Assembly (NCBI GenBank): GCA_016946835.1
Contig: JACVTC010000230.1
Location: 1-64,000, forward strand
DNA from: Neocallimastix lanati (nom. inval.)
Lineage: Eukaryota; Neocallimastigomycota; Neocallimastigomycetes; Neocallimastigales; Neocallimastigaceae
Reading direction: 5' to 3'
Length of the DNA: 64,000 nt
Below are positions 10,831-21,658 of the stretch, piece by piece; position 1 is the first letter of the stretch, and every line of letters begins with the position of its first letter. The notes beneath the pieces were generated by a model. The model was given only the letters and a program-made list of their open reading frames with translations. It had not been told where the DNA came from and did no database searches. The position numbers and the translations under genes are program-made.

Positions 10831-11820
10831 TTTTAATAATGAAGCGATAACTGCAAGGTTTAAACCTGCAATCCAATACTTTAGTTCTCCCTCTTTTTCT
10901 TACAACTTTATTTTTTTATATTATTCTTTTAATATTTTCTTAAGTTTAAATAAGTAATTTAAAATAGTTTAGAATAGATAATTAAATATTTTGAATTATT
11001 ATTATTTTTAATAATATTTTTCATATCTACCCTAATACCTCGGTTTTATTTTATTTATGTTATTAATAATGAATAATTATAATTATTTTTTATATTATAA
11101 ATTTATTCTTATTATGATTAAAATATATTACTATTAAATGTAACATACAAAGTATAAAAGAAGAATTATTAAATTCATTCATTATATTCATTACGTTCTT
11201 TGTAAAGTTATTATGTGTATATGTGTATTTAAGTATCGAATTATCAATATATATTTATTGTGAAATAATTATATATTAATAATTCGATATTATTTTATTT
11301 ATTATAAGCTACTATCCTAATTCTTTTTAATTTTAATTAATTATTATTAATTTCTTTATTTAATTAACATTATTTTTAATTAGATAGTTTTTATAAATAA
11401 TTGATTTGTAAGTTAATATTATATTAATTAAATAGGCATCCAATTATAGAAATTATTATTATGTATAAATAATTCATATAATTGAATATGTAACGCATCA
11501 ACGTTACTATTAATGTAATTTGTGTTAATAAAAATTTTTTTATATTTAAAAAAAAAAAAAAAAAAAGAAAAAAAGAAAAAACAGAAATAAATAATTTAAT
11601 TACCAAATTATATATTCTTAGTATAAACCCAGTCTAATATTAACGAGTTGAGTGAATAGTGCTGTATTATATTATTAAAGATAGAACTAGAATTATTTAT
11701 TATAGATATTAAAAGTTTTTTAAAGTACAACTCTAATAGAAAGATTTCAATCTATCTTAAGATATTTATCTATTTTTCGTTGTTTTAGTTAGCAGTAAAC
11801 TTACTTTTTATGATATACAT

Positions 11821-12645
11821 TGTTAAGGTTTAAAGAAATTAAATAGAAAAAAATAATGAATACACAAATTTTATTTATTTATTTATTTTATTAATTAATT
11901 TATTTTATTTATTTAATTTTTGTTAATTCATTAATTGATGATTTTTTTAAAAATTAGTAGCAAAATTTACAACTATTTATACTTTTTCTTAAGGTATAAA
12001 AGTTGTTCTTGCCACTAAGTTTTATATTATTGCATTTTATTTTTTTTTTTTTATAAAAATTATTGAATTTAAATTGATTTTTATAATCAATTATGTAAAA
12101 TTTTAATTATAATAATATAGATAAAATACATTTATAATATTAATAAAATTTTTTTTTCTAGAAAAATCTATCTAAAATATTACTAATAAGAATATATTTA
12201 ATTGGCTATAATTATTATTACAATTTTTTAAAATAAACATAAAAATACTATTCTAATATAAAAGTTTTTAATAAAATTAAATATTTTTCATATAAAATAA
12301 ATTATTTTGATATAAAATTTTATAATAAAAGTTAAAAATATAGTATATAAATTTTAATTATCAATATAAAAATATTATTAATACAAATTTTCATTATTAA
12401 TATAAAAATAAAAAAAAATAAGATTTATTATTAATATTGCTAATATAAGTTTTAAATATATAAAAATATTACTATTGATATAAGATTTAATATAAAAATA
12501 TAAAGTTTAATATAATTTTTGATTTAATTTTTGATCTTTGAATTTTAAAAATTTATTACTGTACAAAAATAATAATGTACACATAAGGTATTAGAAATAA
12601 ATCATAAATTTAATTAAGAATGCATTATTTAGTACATTCTTATCA
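11821..12645 (-). mobile_element. Gypsy 3' LTR, family B, copy B1
   Basis: In the plus reading it begins TGTTAAGGTT and ends CATTCTTATCA; on the minus strand it is TGATAAGAATG...AACCTTAACA. It is 825 bp long and adjoins a gypsy integrase C-terminus at its right. It is therefore the 3' LTR of a minus-strand gypsy element whose other end is gone. A second copy (B2) is at 56371-57162. The left flank TACAT matches the paralogous empty locus near 42214. Confidence 0.75.
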
Positions 12646-13484
12646 AGATGCCCCGACGAAGACTCAAGCTTCTCTGTAAGCGGAGTTAAGCTTTACTAAA
12701 TTTTTAAAATGAACATTCTTGTCTAGTTGCTTTCCAGTCTTCTGATCAATTAGGGTTGCTGTGTTGAATTGAATTTTTAAAATTTTGAATGGTCCATTAT
12801 AATATGGTTCTAAATTAGTATGGCTAAAGTTTCTAACTAAGATTAGATCACCGACTTTTAATTCTTTTCCCTTGTTTTATGTTTATTTGTTCTTCTCTTC
12901 TTGTTGCCCAATACTTGTTTGCATTCTTTATATTTTCGCATGCTTCTCTAGTCCATTTGTAGTGTCGAACAAATTTTTCCATAAGAATTTCGTCATAAGA
13001 TTTACCAGCGTTTTCTATTGTTCTTACGGCTATGTCATAAGACTGTTGATCTTCTCTTCCATATACTAGTTCAAAACTGGAATAGCCGGTAGTTGTATTC
13101 TTAGTTGTTCTCAGAGCCCATAGTGCAGACAGCAGAACTTCATCCCAATTTTGATTTATTTTCCTAATAAACGGAGCAATTTTCCAATTTCTTTATTTCG
13201 GTTTTCGGTAAGACCGTTGGATTCAGGGTGATAGGTAGCTACAAATTTTACATAAACGTCGTAAAGGTCAAGAAAGATTTTCGTCATGTCAGAGGTGAAT
13301 TGGACTCCATTATCGGTAGTAATAACTTGAGGAACACCATGTTTTGCAAAAACGTTAATTAAAAATTTAATTACATCATAGGAAGTTATATTCTCAGTGG
13401 GTTCAGCTTAACCCATTTCGTGAAATAATCGACGGTAACAATAATATATTGATTATTGTTTCTTGTTTTAGGCAAAGGTCCTAT
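12646..13484 (-). mobile_element. Ty3/gypsy integrase fragment
   Basis: Broken minus-strand coding remains of a gypsy integrase lie directly beside LTR B1. Recognisable pieces are the core motifs YIIVTVDYFTKWV and TDNGVQFTS, HPESNGLTENRNKE around the catalytic Glu, and the C-terminal block YYNGPFKILKIQFNTATLI. No gag, protease or RT is attached, so only the 3' end of the element survives. It is interrupted in several places and is an old fossil. Confidence 0.8.
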
Positions 13485-13818
13485 GATATAATAGAATATA
13501 TAATAGAATATATAATAGAATACATAATAGAATACATAATGTGTTTGTTTACAATTTAATTAAATAAATAAGCTAAGACATAAATTTAATAATTAAATGT
13601 ATAATTAAATAAACTATAATTATTTATAAATGTATAAATAATAATTAATTAAATTGAATTTTGTTATATTAAATTAATGAATATCTAAAATTGAATTAAA
13701 TAAATTATTAATAATATTTAAATGAATAAATATAATATAATTAAATAAAGTTATAATTATTATAACTTAACTAAGAAAATATAGTTATTTTATTTAAAAA
13801 TAATTATAGATTCTTACA
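13485..13818 (-). mobile_element. Partial LTR of the gypsy-array family
   Basis: About 330 bp ending ATTCTTACA matches the right-hand third of the LTRs at 14685-15646 and its copies. Shared text includes TTTACAATTTAATTAAATAA and the closing AATTATAGATTCTTACA. A short ATAGAATACATA-type repeat marks the junction with the integrase fragment. It is a truncated, older relative of the array LTRs. Confidence 0.65.
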
Positions 13819-14107
13819 ATGAATGGTAGAAATTCAAATAAAAATTCTTTTATAGCAATTTCTAATCCACAATTTTATTTTAATAATAATATTATTAACT
13901 AAAATTGGGAAATTTTAAATTTATTTTATTAAAAAAAATCGAGTTTATTATAAGAAAATTTAATTTATTTATTTATTTATTTATTTTATTTTACCAAAAA
14001 AAAAAAATAAATAAAAATTATTTTAAAATAAAAAAAAATTTATTATTATTATTAATATTTTAATTTATAAAATTTTATTGTTATTATTATTTTTCTTATA
14101 ATAATAA

Positions 14108-14136
14108 CTCTTGATTTTCGAAAGGAAACTCAAGAG
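14108..14136 (-). promoter_or_regulatory. LTR TATA-hairpin module (C1)
   Basis: The inverted repeat CTCTTGA...TCAAGAG sits directly downstream (minus strand) of a TATAAAAAG box and is followed by TTATTATT. It is one of ten occurrences of the same arrangement in this window. Confidence 0.55.
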
Positions 14137-14344
14137 TCCTTTTTATATTTTAAAATAAAGAAATAAAGAATTTTCTAATCTTAACTTTCCAGGAAAAGAT
14201 TAGTAGAAAAACCTAGAAAGATTTCAATCAATAATCTATACTTATTGGTTATCGTATTATTAAGTAAAACCATTTTTATGGAAAAACCTTAATAACCGAT
14301 GTTCTAAATTACGTAAGTTAAACGGTTAAATTAATTCACACTTT

Positions 14345-14480
14345 AACAATTTAACCGAATTAACTTATGAATAAAATTAAGAAAAATATAACAATTTAAC
14401 CGAATTAACTTATGAATAAAATTAAGAGAAATATAACAATTTAACCGAATTAACTTATGAATAAAATTAAGAAAAATACA
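14345..14480. repeat. 45-bp tandem repeat (3 copies)
   Basis: The unit contains AACAATTTAACCGAATTAAC and repeats at 14345, 14390 and 14435. It is confined to LTR C1 and absent from C2. Confidence 0.85.
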
Positions 14481-14684
14481 AAAATAGATACAGAAACGAA
14501 TATATAAATACATACAAAATAAATACGAAATGTATTTAATAAAATTTAATATATAAATTAATAAAATTTGTTACATTATTAATAATTAATTAATTATAAA
14601 ATTAAGTAAACTTAATAATTATTTTATAATTATTAAGGATTAAGAAATATAGACTTGTAATAATAAGTCTAATTTCTTGCAATG

Positions 14685-15646
14685 TGTAATAATTTAATTA
14701 TAAAATTAATTATAATTAAATTATTAACTACAACTTAATAATAATTAAATAATAATTATTATTAAATTGAGAGAGCAAAAAAGATAAATATACTTATCTT
14801 CTATAGGAAAGAGTTTATTATAACTAATTATAATAAACTAATAACACAGAATTGACAAAGGAAAAAGATTATTTTATTTTATTTTATTTTTTAAATTTGT
14901 TTTATTAAAACTTGCTTTATTAAAATAGAAATATAAAATATTTGTTAATGTTATTACTATATTATAATTGTTATAATAATAACTCTTGATTTCTCAAAGA
15001 GAATTCAAGAGCCTTATTTATACTTTTTTGAAAAATAAGGTTAAATTAAAAAATGTTTTCTAATCTTAACAAATCTCTTATCTAAGAAAAGATTAGAGAG
15101 AAAAACCTAGATAAGATTTTTGATCGATATTCTATCCATATCGATCATCGTATCAATTAGGTAAAACCAATTACTTTTAAGAAGTAATTGGGAAAAACCC
15201 TAATTAACCGATTCGTTAATCTAATGTAATTGATCGAAAATAAAAGAATAAAATAATAAAAGATATTTCGATCATAAAATTATAAATTTACAAATAAGGA
15301 AAATAACATAATGATATTAATAAACAAAATACAGAATACATTATTAAAATACATATTAGAATACATAATACATTTGTTTACAATTTAATTAAATAAATAA
15401 ACTAAAACTAATAAATTTAATAATTAAATGTATAATTAAATAAACTATAATTATTAATAAATGTATAAATAATAATTAATTAAATAAATTTTGTTGTATT
15501 AAATTAATGAATATTTAATATGGAGTTAAATAAATTATAAATAATATTTAAATGAATAAATATTATATAATTAAATAAAGTTATAATTATAACTTTAACT
15601 AAGAAAATATAATTATTTTATTTAAAAATAATTATAGATTCTTACA
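14685..15646 (-). repeat. Gypsy array LTR 1
   Basis: The 962-bp LTR reads TGTAATAATTTAATT...ATTCTTACA on the plus strand. It appears identical to LTR 2 at a 6,003-bp offset. It carries the TATA-hairpin module (14983-15011) and a palindrome GTTTATTATA...TATAATAAAC (14813-14839). Confidence 0.88.
14983..15011 (-). promoter_or_regulatory. LTR TATA-hairpin module (array LTR 1)
   Basis: CTCTTGATTTCTC and GAGAATTCAAGAG form a 13-bp stem with one mismatch. On the minus strand it follows TATAAATAAGG and precedes TTATTATTATAAC. It probably marks the transcription start/R region. Confidence 0.6.
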
Positions 15647-15655
15647 TTGCTCCTT

Positions 15656-16447
15656 TTAAGATGATGGCTCTTTCAATTCTTTATTCCGCTCTGTATAAGG
15701 CTCCAATTGTGAGATATGAAATACCGGATGGAGATGAAGTTTTTCTGGTAACTCCAAACGGTAGTTCATTCTTTCCCTCTTTTCGATAATTTTAAAAGGC
15801 CCTAAGTATTGTGAGGCAAGTTTTTTGGCAGGTTCGTTTGTGAAATAGTACCGTTTGAGCCAAACCTTGTCGTTTACTTGAAGATCGGGTCCAATGGAAG
15901 TTCGTTTATCATCATATTTTTTAAAGTCTTCTTTTGCTTTTATTAAATGTTGGCGAAGAGCATCAAAGTGAGAAGACCAGTCCCTGGATAAAATCGAGGT
16001 ATTGTCTTGGAGGAGTTCTGGAGGAGAGTCTATAGTGCAATTTGGGTGAAAGCCATAGTTTGCCATGAAAGGAGATTTTCCAATGGATTTATGTATTGAA
16101 TTATTATAAGCAAATTCACAAAGTGGAAGGTAAAGGCACCATTCACTTTGAGCAGTGGAGCAATAGCAACGGAGATATTGTTCAACGACAGAGTTAGTAC
16201 GTTCGACTTGGCCATTTGACTGTTGATGATGGGCAGTAGCTAGACTTGGTTTAGCATGGATTGCAGAGCAGAGGGAAGTCCAAAATTCAGAGGAGAACTG
16301 AGAACCATGATCAGATACTATGATTTTAGGAAAACCATGGTATCGAAAAACATTATATAGAAGGAGCTTAGCAGTAAGATCGGCAGTTGGGACATCAGAA
16401 CAAGGCACAAGATGGATCATTTTAGTTAAATGATCAGACACAACCAT
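15656..16447 (-). CDS. Gypsy integrase, array copy 1
   Basis: The 263-residue frame holds the integrase catalytic core: D5 (VVSDHLTKM), D46 (VSDHGSQFSSEF) and E82 (SNGQVERTNS), with exact D,D-35-E spacing. The C-terminal block (KVWLKRYYFTNEPAKKLASQ, LGPFKIIEKRERMNYRLELP, HPVFHISQLEPY) is the GPF/GPY module of gypsy integrases. No chromodomain follows; the frame ends 10 bp from the LTR. It is part of a broken element. Confidence 0.9.
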   Translation of the reverse strand: MVVSDHLTKMIHLVPCSDVPTADLTAKLLLYNVFRYHGFPKIIVSDHGSQFSSEFWTSLCSAIHAKPSLATAHHQQSNGQVERTNSVVEQYLRCYCSTAQSEWCLYLPLCEFAYNNSIHKSIGKSPFMANYGFHPNCTIDSPPELLQDNTSILSRDWSSHFDALRQHLIKAKEDFKKYDDKRTSIGPDLQVNDKVWLKRYYFTNEPAKKLASQYLGPFKIIEKRERMNYRLELPEKLHLHPVFHISQLEPYTERNKELKEPSS

Positions 16448-16675
16448 TATACAAGTGCAACCTTACGAAGTTGGCAGGTAGACGATATAGTCGACCCCTA
16501 TAATTTCCCAGGGTTTTATAGGAATGGGAAGCGGCTGTATTTTACCATAGGGTTTATGCCTGCGCGTTTTGCTTCGACAACAGGTATCGCACGATATAAC
16601 ATAATTATAGATATCTTTTTTCATGTTGGGCCACCAGTAGTACCTTTTTAATTTTTCATAGGTCCTATCTACCCC

Positions 16676-18487
16676 CTAGTGTCCACTAATTGGTGCGTCA
16701 TGAAAAGTTTTTAAAATTCTTGCCTTGAGAGAGGATGGTACTATGATGCGTTTTTGAAAATGTAAAACGCCATCGACGAGGCTAAATAATGAACTTTTAA
16801 TTTCGTTCGATTTATTACGAATTTTTGATAAGACTTCCTTGCAATATTTATCTGCATTTTGTGCTTTAATAAGACTTTGAATATTATCATTTATAGCACA
16901 ACAAAAAGAATCAGCTTTAATAACTGAATTAATATTAGATGGAAGTTCAATTTTATAATCAGGCCTTCTGGATAATGCATCAGGTTTACCACCTTTCGCT
17001 CCTGGCCTATAAGAAATCCGAAAATCAAATTTGGAAAGGAATAAGCTCCAACGTATTTGTCTTTGATTTAAGTGTTGGGGCTTCTTAAAGTATAGTAAAT
17101 TCTTATGATCGGTTATTACTTGGACTGGATATTTAGCACCTTCGAGATGATGCCTCCAAACATCGAAAGCTGTAATTATGGCAAGAAGCTCTTTATCATA
17201 TATTGTATAATTGACTTCTGCCTTATTTAAAGACCTAGAATGGAAGGCCACTGGATGTAATAAATTATCGGTACTACTAATTTGTGAGAGTACACAACCA
17301 ACAGCAAAGTCGCTGGCATCGGTCTCCACAACAAATTCTTTCTCAGAGTCTGGAAAGATAAGTACCTCACCAGTTGTAAACGATGCTTTTAATTTTATGA
17401 AAGCATCTTCAGCTTCCGAGTTCCAGTTAAAATTATTTTCCTTTTTAAGGAGAGCGCGAAGAGGTTCCATAATTTTAGCAAAGTTCTTAATAAACTTGCG
17501 ATAAAAATTGCAAAGCCCAAGGAAACTTTGAAGTTCCTTTAAATTTTTTGGAGTAGGCCATTCCAAGACCGATTTGACCTTGTTTTGGTCCATTGTTAGA
17601 CCATTAATAGAAACAGTGAAGCCTAGAAAAGTAGTTTCTGTAACATGAAAGTCACACTTTTCTAATTTTACATATAAGCCATTATCAATAAGTAATTTTA
17701 ATACAATGCGAACATGATTTACATGCTCTGAAATAGTTTTGGAATAGATAATGATGTCGTCAAGATATACTTGAACATAAGAACCGATGACATCATTAAG
17801 CACATCTTGAATAAATCTTTGAAATACCGAAGGGGCATTTCTTAATCCAAAAGGCATTACAAGATATTCGTAATGGCCAATTGGAGTCCTGAAAGCAGTT
17901 AAGTATTCATGTCCAGCTTTAACTCTAACAAGGTTATAAGCCGAACGCAAATCCAACCTAGTAAATATTTTTGAATCTTTAAACGATTCTATTAAATCAC
18001 TTATTCTCGGAATTGGATAGCTATTACGGATTGTAATAGCATTAAGGCGTCGATAATCTACACAGAGCCTTAAAGAACCATCATGTTTTTTCACAAATAA
18101 AACAGGTGCACCCGCTGGTGATTTAGATTTGCGAATGAATTTCTTTTTTAGATTTTCTTTAATATACTCTTTCAAAGTTTTTAATTCAGTGGTAGTTAAA
18201 GAGTATATTGGACCAAAGTATAATTGACCTCCAGGAATGAGATCAATGGAGATATCATATTCTCGATGAGGTGGGAGTTTCTCTGCATTTTTCTTTTCAA
18301 ATACGATTATTAGATCATAATAATATTTTTTAATAATTTCTTCTTTGTTAAGTTGTTCTTTATTGTTGGTTAATCCAGGTATCATTACGGCACAAATGTC
18401 TTCATCAAAGAGTTCATCTTCTGAAATTGATTCAGGAATTATGGTGTCACAATTATTTTCATCATTTGAGTTATTTGGAGTGATCAT
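16676..18487 (-). CDS. Gypsy reverse transcriptase-RNase H, array copy 1
   Basis: The 603-residue frame starts with a linker. RT motifs follow from about residue 115: SPAGAPVLFVKKHDGSLRLC, the primer-grip region VMPFGLRNAPSVFQRF, and catalytic YLDD at 241-244. The Ty3-type RNase H carries ETDAS at about 388-392 and TDHKNLLYF near 461. It ends in the integrase N-terminal region. Order RT-RH-IN places it in Metaviridae (Ty3/gypsy). It belongs to a broken element. Confidence 0.92.
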   Translation of the reverse strand: MITPNNSNDENNCDTIIPESISEDELFDEDICAVMIPGLTNNKEQLNKEEIIKKYYYDLIIVFEKKNAEKLPPHREYDISIDLIPGGQLYFGPIYSLTTTELKTLKEYIKENLKKKFIRKSKSPAGAPVLFVKKHDGSLRLCVDYRRLNAITIRNSYPIPRISDLIESFKDSKIFTRLDLRSAYNLVRVKAGHEYLTAFRTPIGHYEYLVMPFGLRNAPSVFQRFIQDVLNDVIGSYVQVYLDDIIIYSKTISEHVNHVRIVLKLLIDNGLYVKLEKCDFHVTETTFLGFTVSINGLTMDQNKVKSVLEWPTPKNLKELQSFLGLCNFYRKFIKNFAKIMEPLRALLKKENNFNWNSEAEDAFIKLKASFTTGEVLIFPDSEKEFVVETDASDFAVGCVLSQISSTDNLLHPVAFHSRSLNKAEVNYTIYDKELLAIITAFDVWRHHLEGAKYPVQVITDHKNLLYFKKPQHLNQRQIRWSLFLSKFDFRISYRPGAKGGKPDALSRRPDYKIELPSNINSVIKADSFCCAINDNIQSLIKAQNADKYCKEVLSKIRNKSNEIKSSLFSLVDGVLHFQKRIIVPSSLKARILKTFHDAPISGH

Positions 18488-18619
18488 AGATGCTGTTACT
18501 TCTGATTTTTGATTGAAAAATTTATTCTTCCTTGAGGATGGACAATGTGATCCACAATATCTTCCGATAAAGAATATCTTGCTTGCTTGATAATTAATAT
18601 ACGGATTATGTTTTGACAG

Positions 18620-19717
18620 CTAATCTCTTCCTAAGATTCCATTGATACCATTTAGTTGCAGATTTCCAATACAGAACTCAAATATTTCGCTATGATCCAT
18701 GATTTTTAACTTCAATGGTTTTGTTGTTTGCTTAATAGTCATATTTTGACTATTAGGCAATTGGATGTTTATTGGTGTTGAAAGTCCAGAAGTTGGTATT
18801 TTGTTTGCGTTGGTGAAGTTTTTGCATAGAAAACTTCTTGCTGAACCTGAATCGATTAAAAAGTTGGTCCTAACGTTTCTTCCATTTACCTTAATAAAGA
18901 ATGTTGTTGTCATTGTAGAATTCCCACTTGGAGAGAGTATGTCGCTTTTGAATTTATTTTTCTTACTTTTATTTCTTTTGAATTGACTTCCTGTTTTATT
19001 TAGTTCGTGTCTTCTTTTATTGAAGGTTTTATGGTTCTTGTAGTGATTATTGTTGGATTTGTGTCTTATACAGCTTTCTAAGTAGCACTTCTTATCTATT
19101 CCAATGATAATGTTTGTGGCTTCAAACAAGGTCTTAGGCTTTTGTTGTTTATCGTACTCTTCGCGAACCCGATCAAGTAATCCTTTTCCAATAATATCTA
19201 CTAGCACTTCGTCGGGCCATCCTAGTCGTCCTACCAATCTTCGGAATTCAATGGTATAGTCGGCTACGTTTCCAAGCTGATGTTGTTTTAAGTTCCATAA
19301 TTGATCCATAATTACGTATTTCTGCTTTCTTTCGTCACCCGCATCAAAGTTTTCTAATAAAAGTTTCTTGAACTGTTCATATGGAAGTTTTTTAAGAGTT
19401 CCATCCGTTAAGAGAGAAAGACCCCATCTTCTTGTTGTTCCACTAAGTTTGTTGAGGACGAATGCACTTTTTGATTCATCATCTTGGTAAGCGTTTGGAT
19501 GATTTTTAAAGAATTCTTCACTTTGGATGATAGCTTCTAAGATATTCGGTTTGTTCTTTTCTTCGTTTTCTTTTAAGAGAACCCCATTTGGAGAGAAGAA
19601 TGCGGGAATGAAATCAGTTATTGCAGAAATTAATCTTGAAGTACTGTTTGTTTGGAACTTTTGGTGTGTTGAACTTTCAGCTGGATTAGCCTTAATATTT
19701 TCTTCATTGAATTCCAT
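18620..19717 (-). CDS. Gypsy Gag-protease, array copy 1
   Basis: The 365-residue protein combines a Retrotrans_gag capsid region with a C-terminal aspartic protease. The capsid region includes SKSAFVLNKLSGTTRRWGLS and QLGNVADYTIEFRRLVGRLG. The protease shows FLIDSGSARSF with the catalytic Asp at about 289. I see no canonical CCHC knuckle, only a basic Lys/Asn-rich tract at 220-260 that may bind RNA. The start codon lies about 970 bp from the 5' LTR, so the leader is unusually long. Confidence 0.85.
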   Translation of the reverse strand: MEFNEENIKANPAESSTHQKFQTNSTSRLISAITDFIPAFFSPNGVLLKENEEKNKPNILEAIIQSEEFFKNHPNAYQDDESKSAFVLNKLSGTTRRWGLSLLTDGTLKKLPYEQFKKLLLENFDAGDERKQKYVIMDQLWNLKQHQLGNVADYTIEFRRLVGRLGWPDEVLVDIIGKGLLDRVREEYDKQQKPKTLFEATNIIIGIDKKCYLESCIRHKSNNNHYKNHKTFNKRRHELNKTGSQFKRNKSKKNKFKSDILSPSGNSTMTTTFFIKVNGRNVRTNFLIDSGSARSFLCKNFTNANKIPTSGLSTPINIQLPNSQNMTIKQTTKPLKLKIMDHSEIFEFCIGNLQLNGINGILGRD

Positions 19718-20074
19718 ATTTACCTAAATTATATAAATTATATAAAAATATAAAATTCTAAAGGATAAATAACAAATTTAAGTTTTAATAATAGTTAATG
19801 ATTAATAAGTATTATCTATAATAAAGCTTCTGAATTAATAAAAATTTAATTAAAACTTATTTTATTTTTTTCCTTTCCGTGTTGCTGTTCATTCAGTCTA
19901 TCAACCGAAGAGCTGCAATGTAGGTCTTACGCCTCTGCCTACCAGCGTGGGTCAACAACGTACTTAGAAATTGATAAATTAAAATAAATTTTAAGGAAAT
20001 ATCTATCAAGACTTTCCTTTATTATAAAATTTTTCTTATAAAAAATTCACTATTATTAATTACTTAAAATATTA

Positions 20075-20109
<35 letters not shown>

Positions 20110-20579
20110 TTTTTTTTTTTTTTTTTAATTTATTATTATTGTTATTACTAACTAGAATATTATTATTTATTTATTTATTATAACTATTACTAAAACTAAT
20201 TATATTGTTTATAATTTATTTAAATTTATTCAATACTAAAACTAAAATATTTATAAAATTTATTATTATTATTTACTATTTATTAAAATTTTTTTTTTTA
20301 TTATATTTATTTATTTATTTATTAAATTTTATTACTAACTATTATTAATTTTTATTACTAAATATTATTAATTTATTATTACTATAAATTTTATTATTAA
20401 CATTTATTATTGATTATTATTATATTATATAAATTTAATATATTGTAATAATTTACAAAAAAATTTTTTTTTTTTTTTTTTTTTTTTTTACCAATCAATT
20501 TTCTATTACTATCTTATCACTATTTCTAAATAATTAATTTAAACTAATTTCTATAAATTATAATAGTATTATTAATATA

Positions 20580-20636
<57 letters not shown>

Positions 20637-20687
20637 TACTACACTAATCTAAATTTTATCTAATCTATAATATCGAAGAGTTATTAT
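19718..20687 (-). other. Long leader of gypsy array copy 1
   Basis: This region lies between the 5' LTR and gag. It contains a GC-richer, conserved-looking block at about 19877-19970 and several long T runs, including one of about 50 T at 20586-20635. No tRNA-complementary primer-binding site was recognised next to the LTR. The same region recurs at 25721-26689. Confidence 0.6.
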
Positions 20688-21649
20688 TGTAATAATTTAA
20701 TTATAAAATTAATTATAATTAAATTATTAACTACAACTTAATAATAATTAAATAATAATTATTATTAAATTGAGAGAGCAAAAAAGATAAATATACTTAT
20801 CTTCTATAGGAAAGAGTTTATTATAACTAATTATAATAAACTAATAACACAGAATTGACAAAGGAAAAAGATTATTTTATTTTATTTTATTTTTTAAATT
20901 TGTTTTATTAAAACTTGCTTTATTAAAATAGAAATATAAAATATTTGTTAATGTTATTACTATATTATAATTGTTATAATAATAACTCTTGATTTCTCAA
21001 AGAGAATTCAAGAGCCTTATTTATACTTTTTTGAAAAATAAGGTTAAATTAAAAAATGTTTTCTAATCTTAACAAATCTCTTATCTAAGAAAAGATTAGA
21101 GAGAAAAACCTAGATAAGATTTTTGATCGATATTCTATCCATATCGATCATCGTATCAATTAGGTAAAACCAATTACTTTTAAGAAGTAATTGGGAAAAA
21201 CCCTAATTAACCGATTCGTTAATCTAATGTAATTGATCGAAAATAAAAGAATAAAATAATAAAAGATATTTCGATCATAAAATTATAAATTTACAAATAA
21301 GGAAAATAACATAATGATATTAATAAACAAAATACAGAATACATTATTAAAATACATATTAGAATACATAATACATTTGTTTACAATTTAATTAAATAAA
21401 TAAACTAAAACTAATAAATTTAATAATTAAATGTATAATTAAATAAACTATAATTATTAATAAATGTATAAATAATAATTAATTAAATAAATTTTGTTGT
21501 ATTAAATTAATGAATATTTAATATGGAGTTAAATAAATTATAAATAATATTTAAATGAATAAATATTATATAATTAAATAAAGTTATAATTATAACTTTA
21601 ACTAAGAAAATATAATTATTTTATTTAAAAATAATTATAGATTCTTACA
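20688..21649 (-). repeat. Gypsy array LTR 2 (shared by both units)
   Basis: This LTR is the 5' LTR of copy 1 and the 3' LTR of copy 2. It appears identical to LTR 1. There is no target duplication on either side of it, which is expected when units share an LTR after recombination. Confidence 0.88.
20986..21014 (-). promoter_or_regulatory. LTR TATA-hairpin module (array LTR 2)
   Basis: Same hairpin and TATA arrangement as in LTR 1, displaced by 6,003 bp. Confidence 0.6.
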
Positions 21650-21658
21650 TTGCTCCTT

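Larger units (their letters stand above)
10083..11820. repeat. Triplicated host segment, copy 1
   Basis: This segment is homologous to 39121-42216 and 62582-64000, apart from insertions specific to each copy. Shared landmarks in order are a block with AATTCAAGGATTAGATTG units, an (ATAA)n tract, a decayed tRNA-Cys/tRNA-Ser pair, a stretch with TATGTGTATATGTGTATTTA, and a tail with TTCGTTGTTTTAGTTAGCAG. No protein-coding gene is visible. It provides an empty site near 11775 for the family A insertion found at 41232. Confidence 0.8.
13824..14681 (-). mobile_element. Solo LTR, family C, copy C1
   Basis: It begins TGGTAGAAATTC and ends TTTCTTGCA, and is homologous over much of its length to C2 at 53960-54841. 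It carries the conserved TATA-hairpin module at about 14108-14146. The outer target duplication CAATG of the gypsy array (14680-14684) overlaps its terminal CA, so the array inserted exactly at this LTR's edge. After the array, the original sequence would continue ATGATGGTAGACTCGGGG. That could be a primer-binding region if C1 was once a 5' LTR, but I cannot show this. Confidence 0.65.

Noticed and set aside
13819-14686. An exact target duplication for LTR C1
   Set aside because: The left flank ATGAA and the reconstructed right flank ATGAT agree in only four of five bases, so it is not claimed.
16430-16651. Plus-strand 73-residue frame, also present at 22433-22654
   Set aside because: It is antisense to the gypsy integrase region. 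It is identical in both copies only because the array is duplicated.
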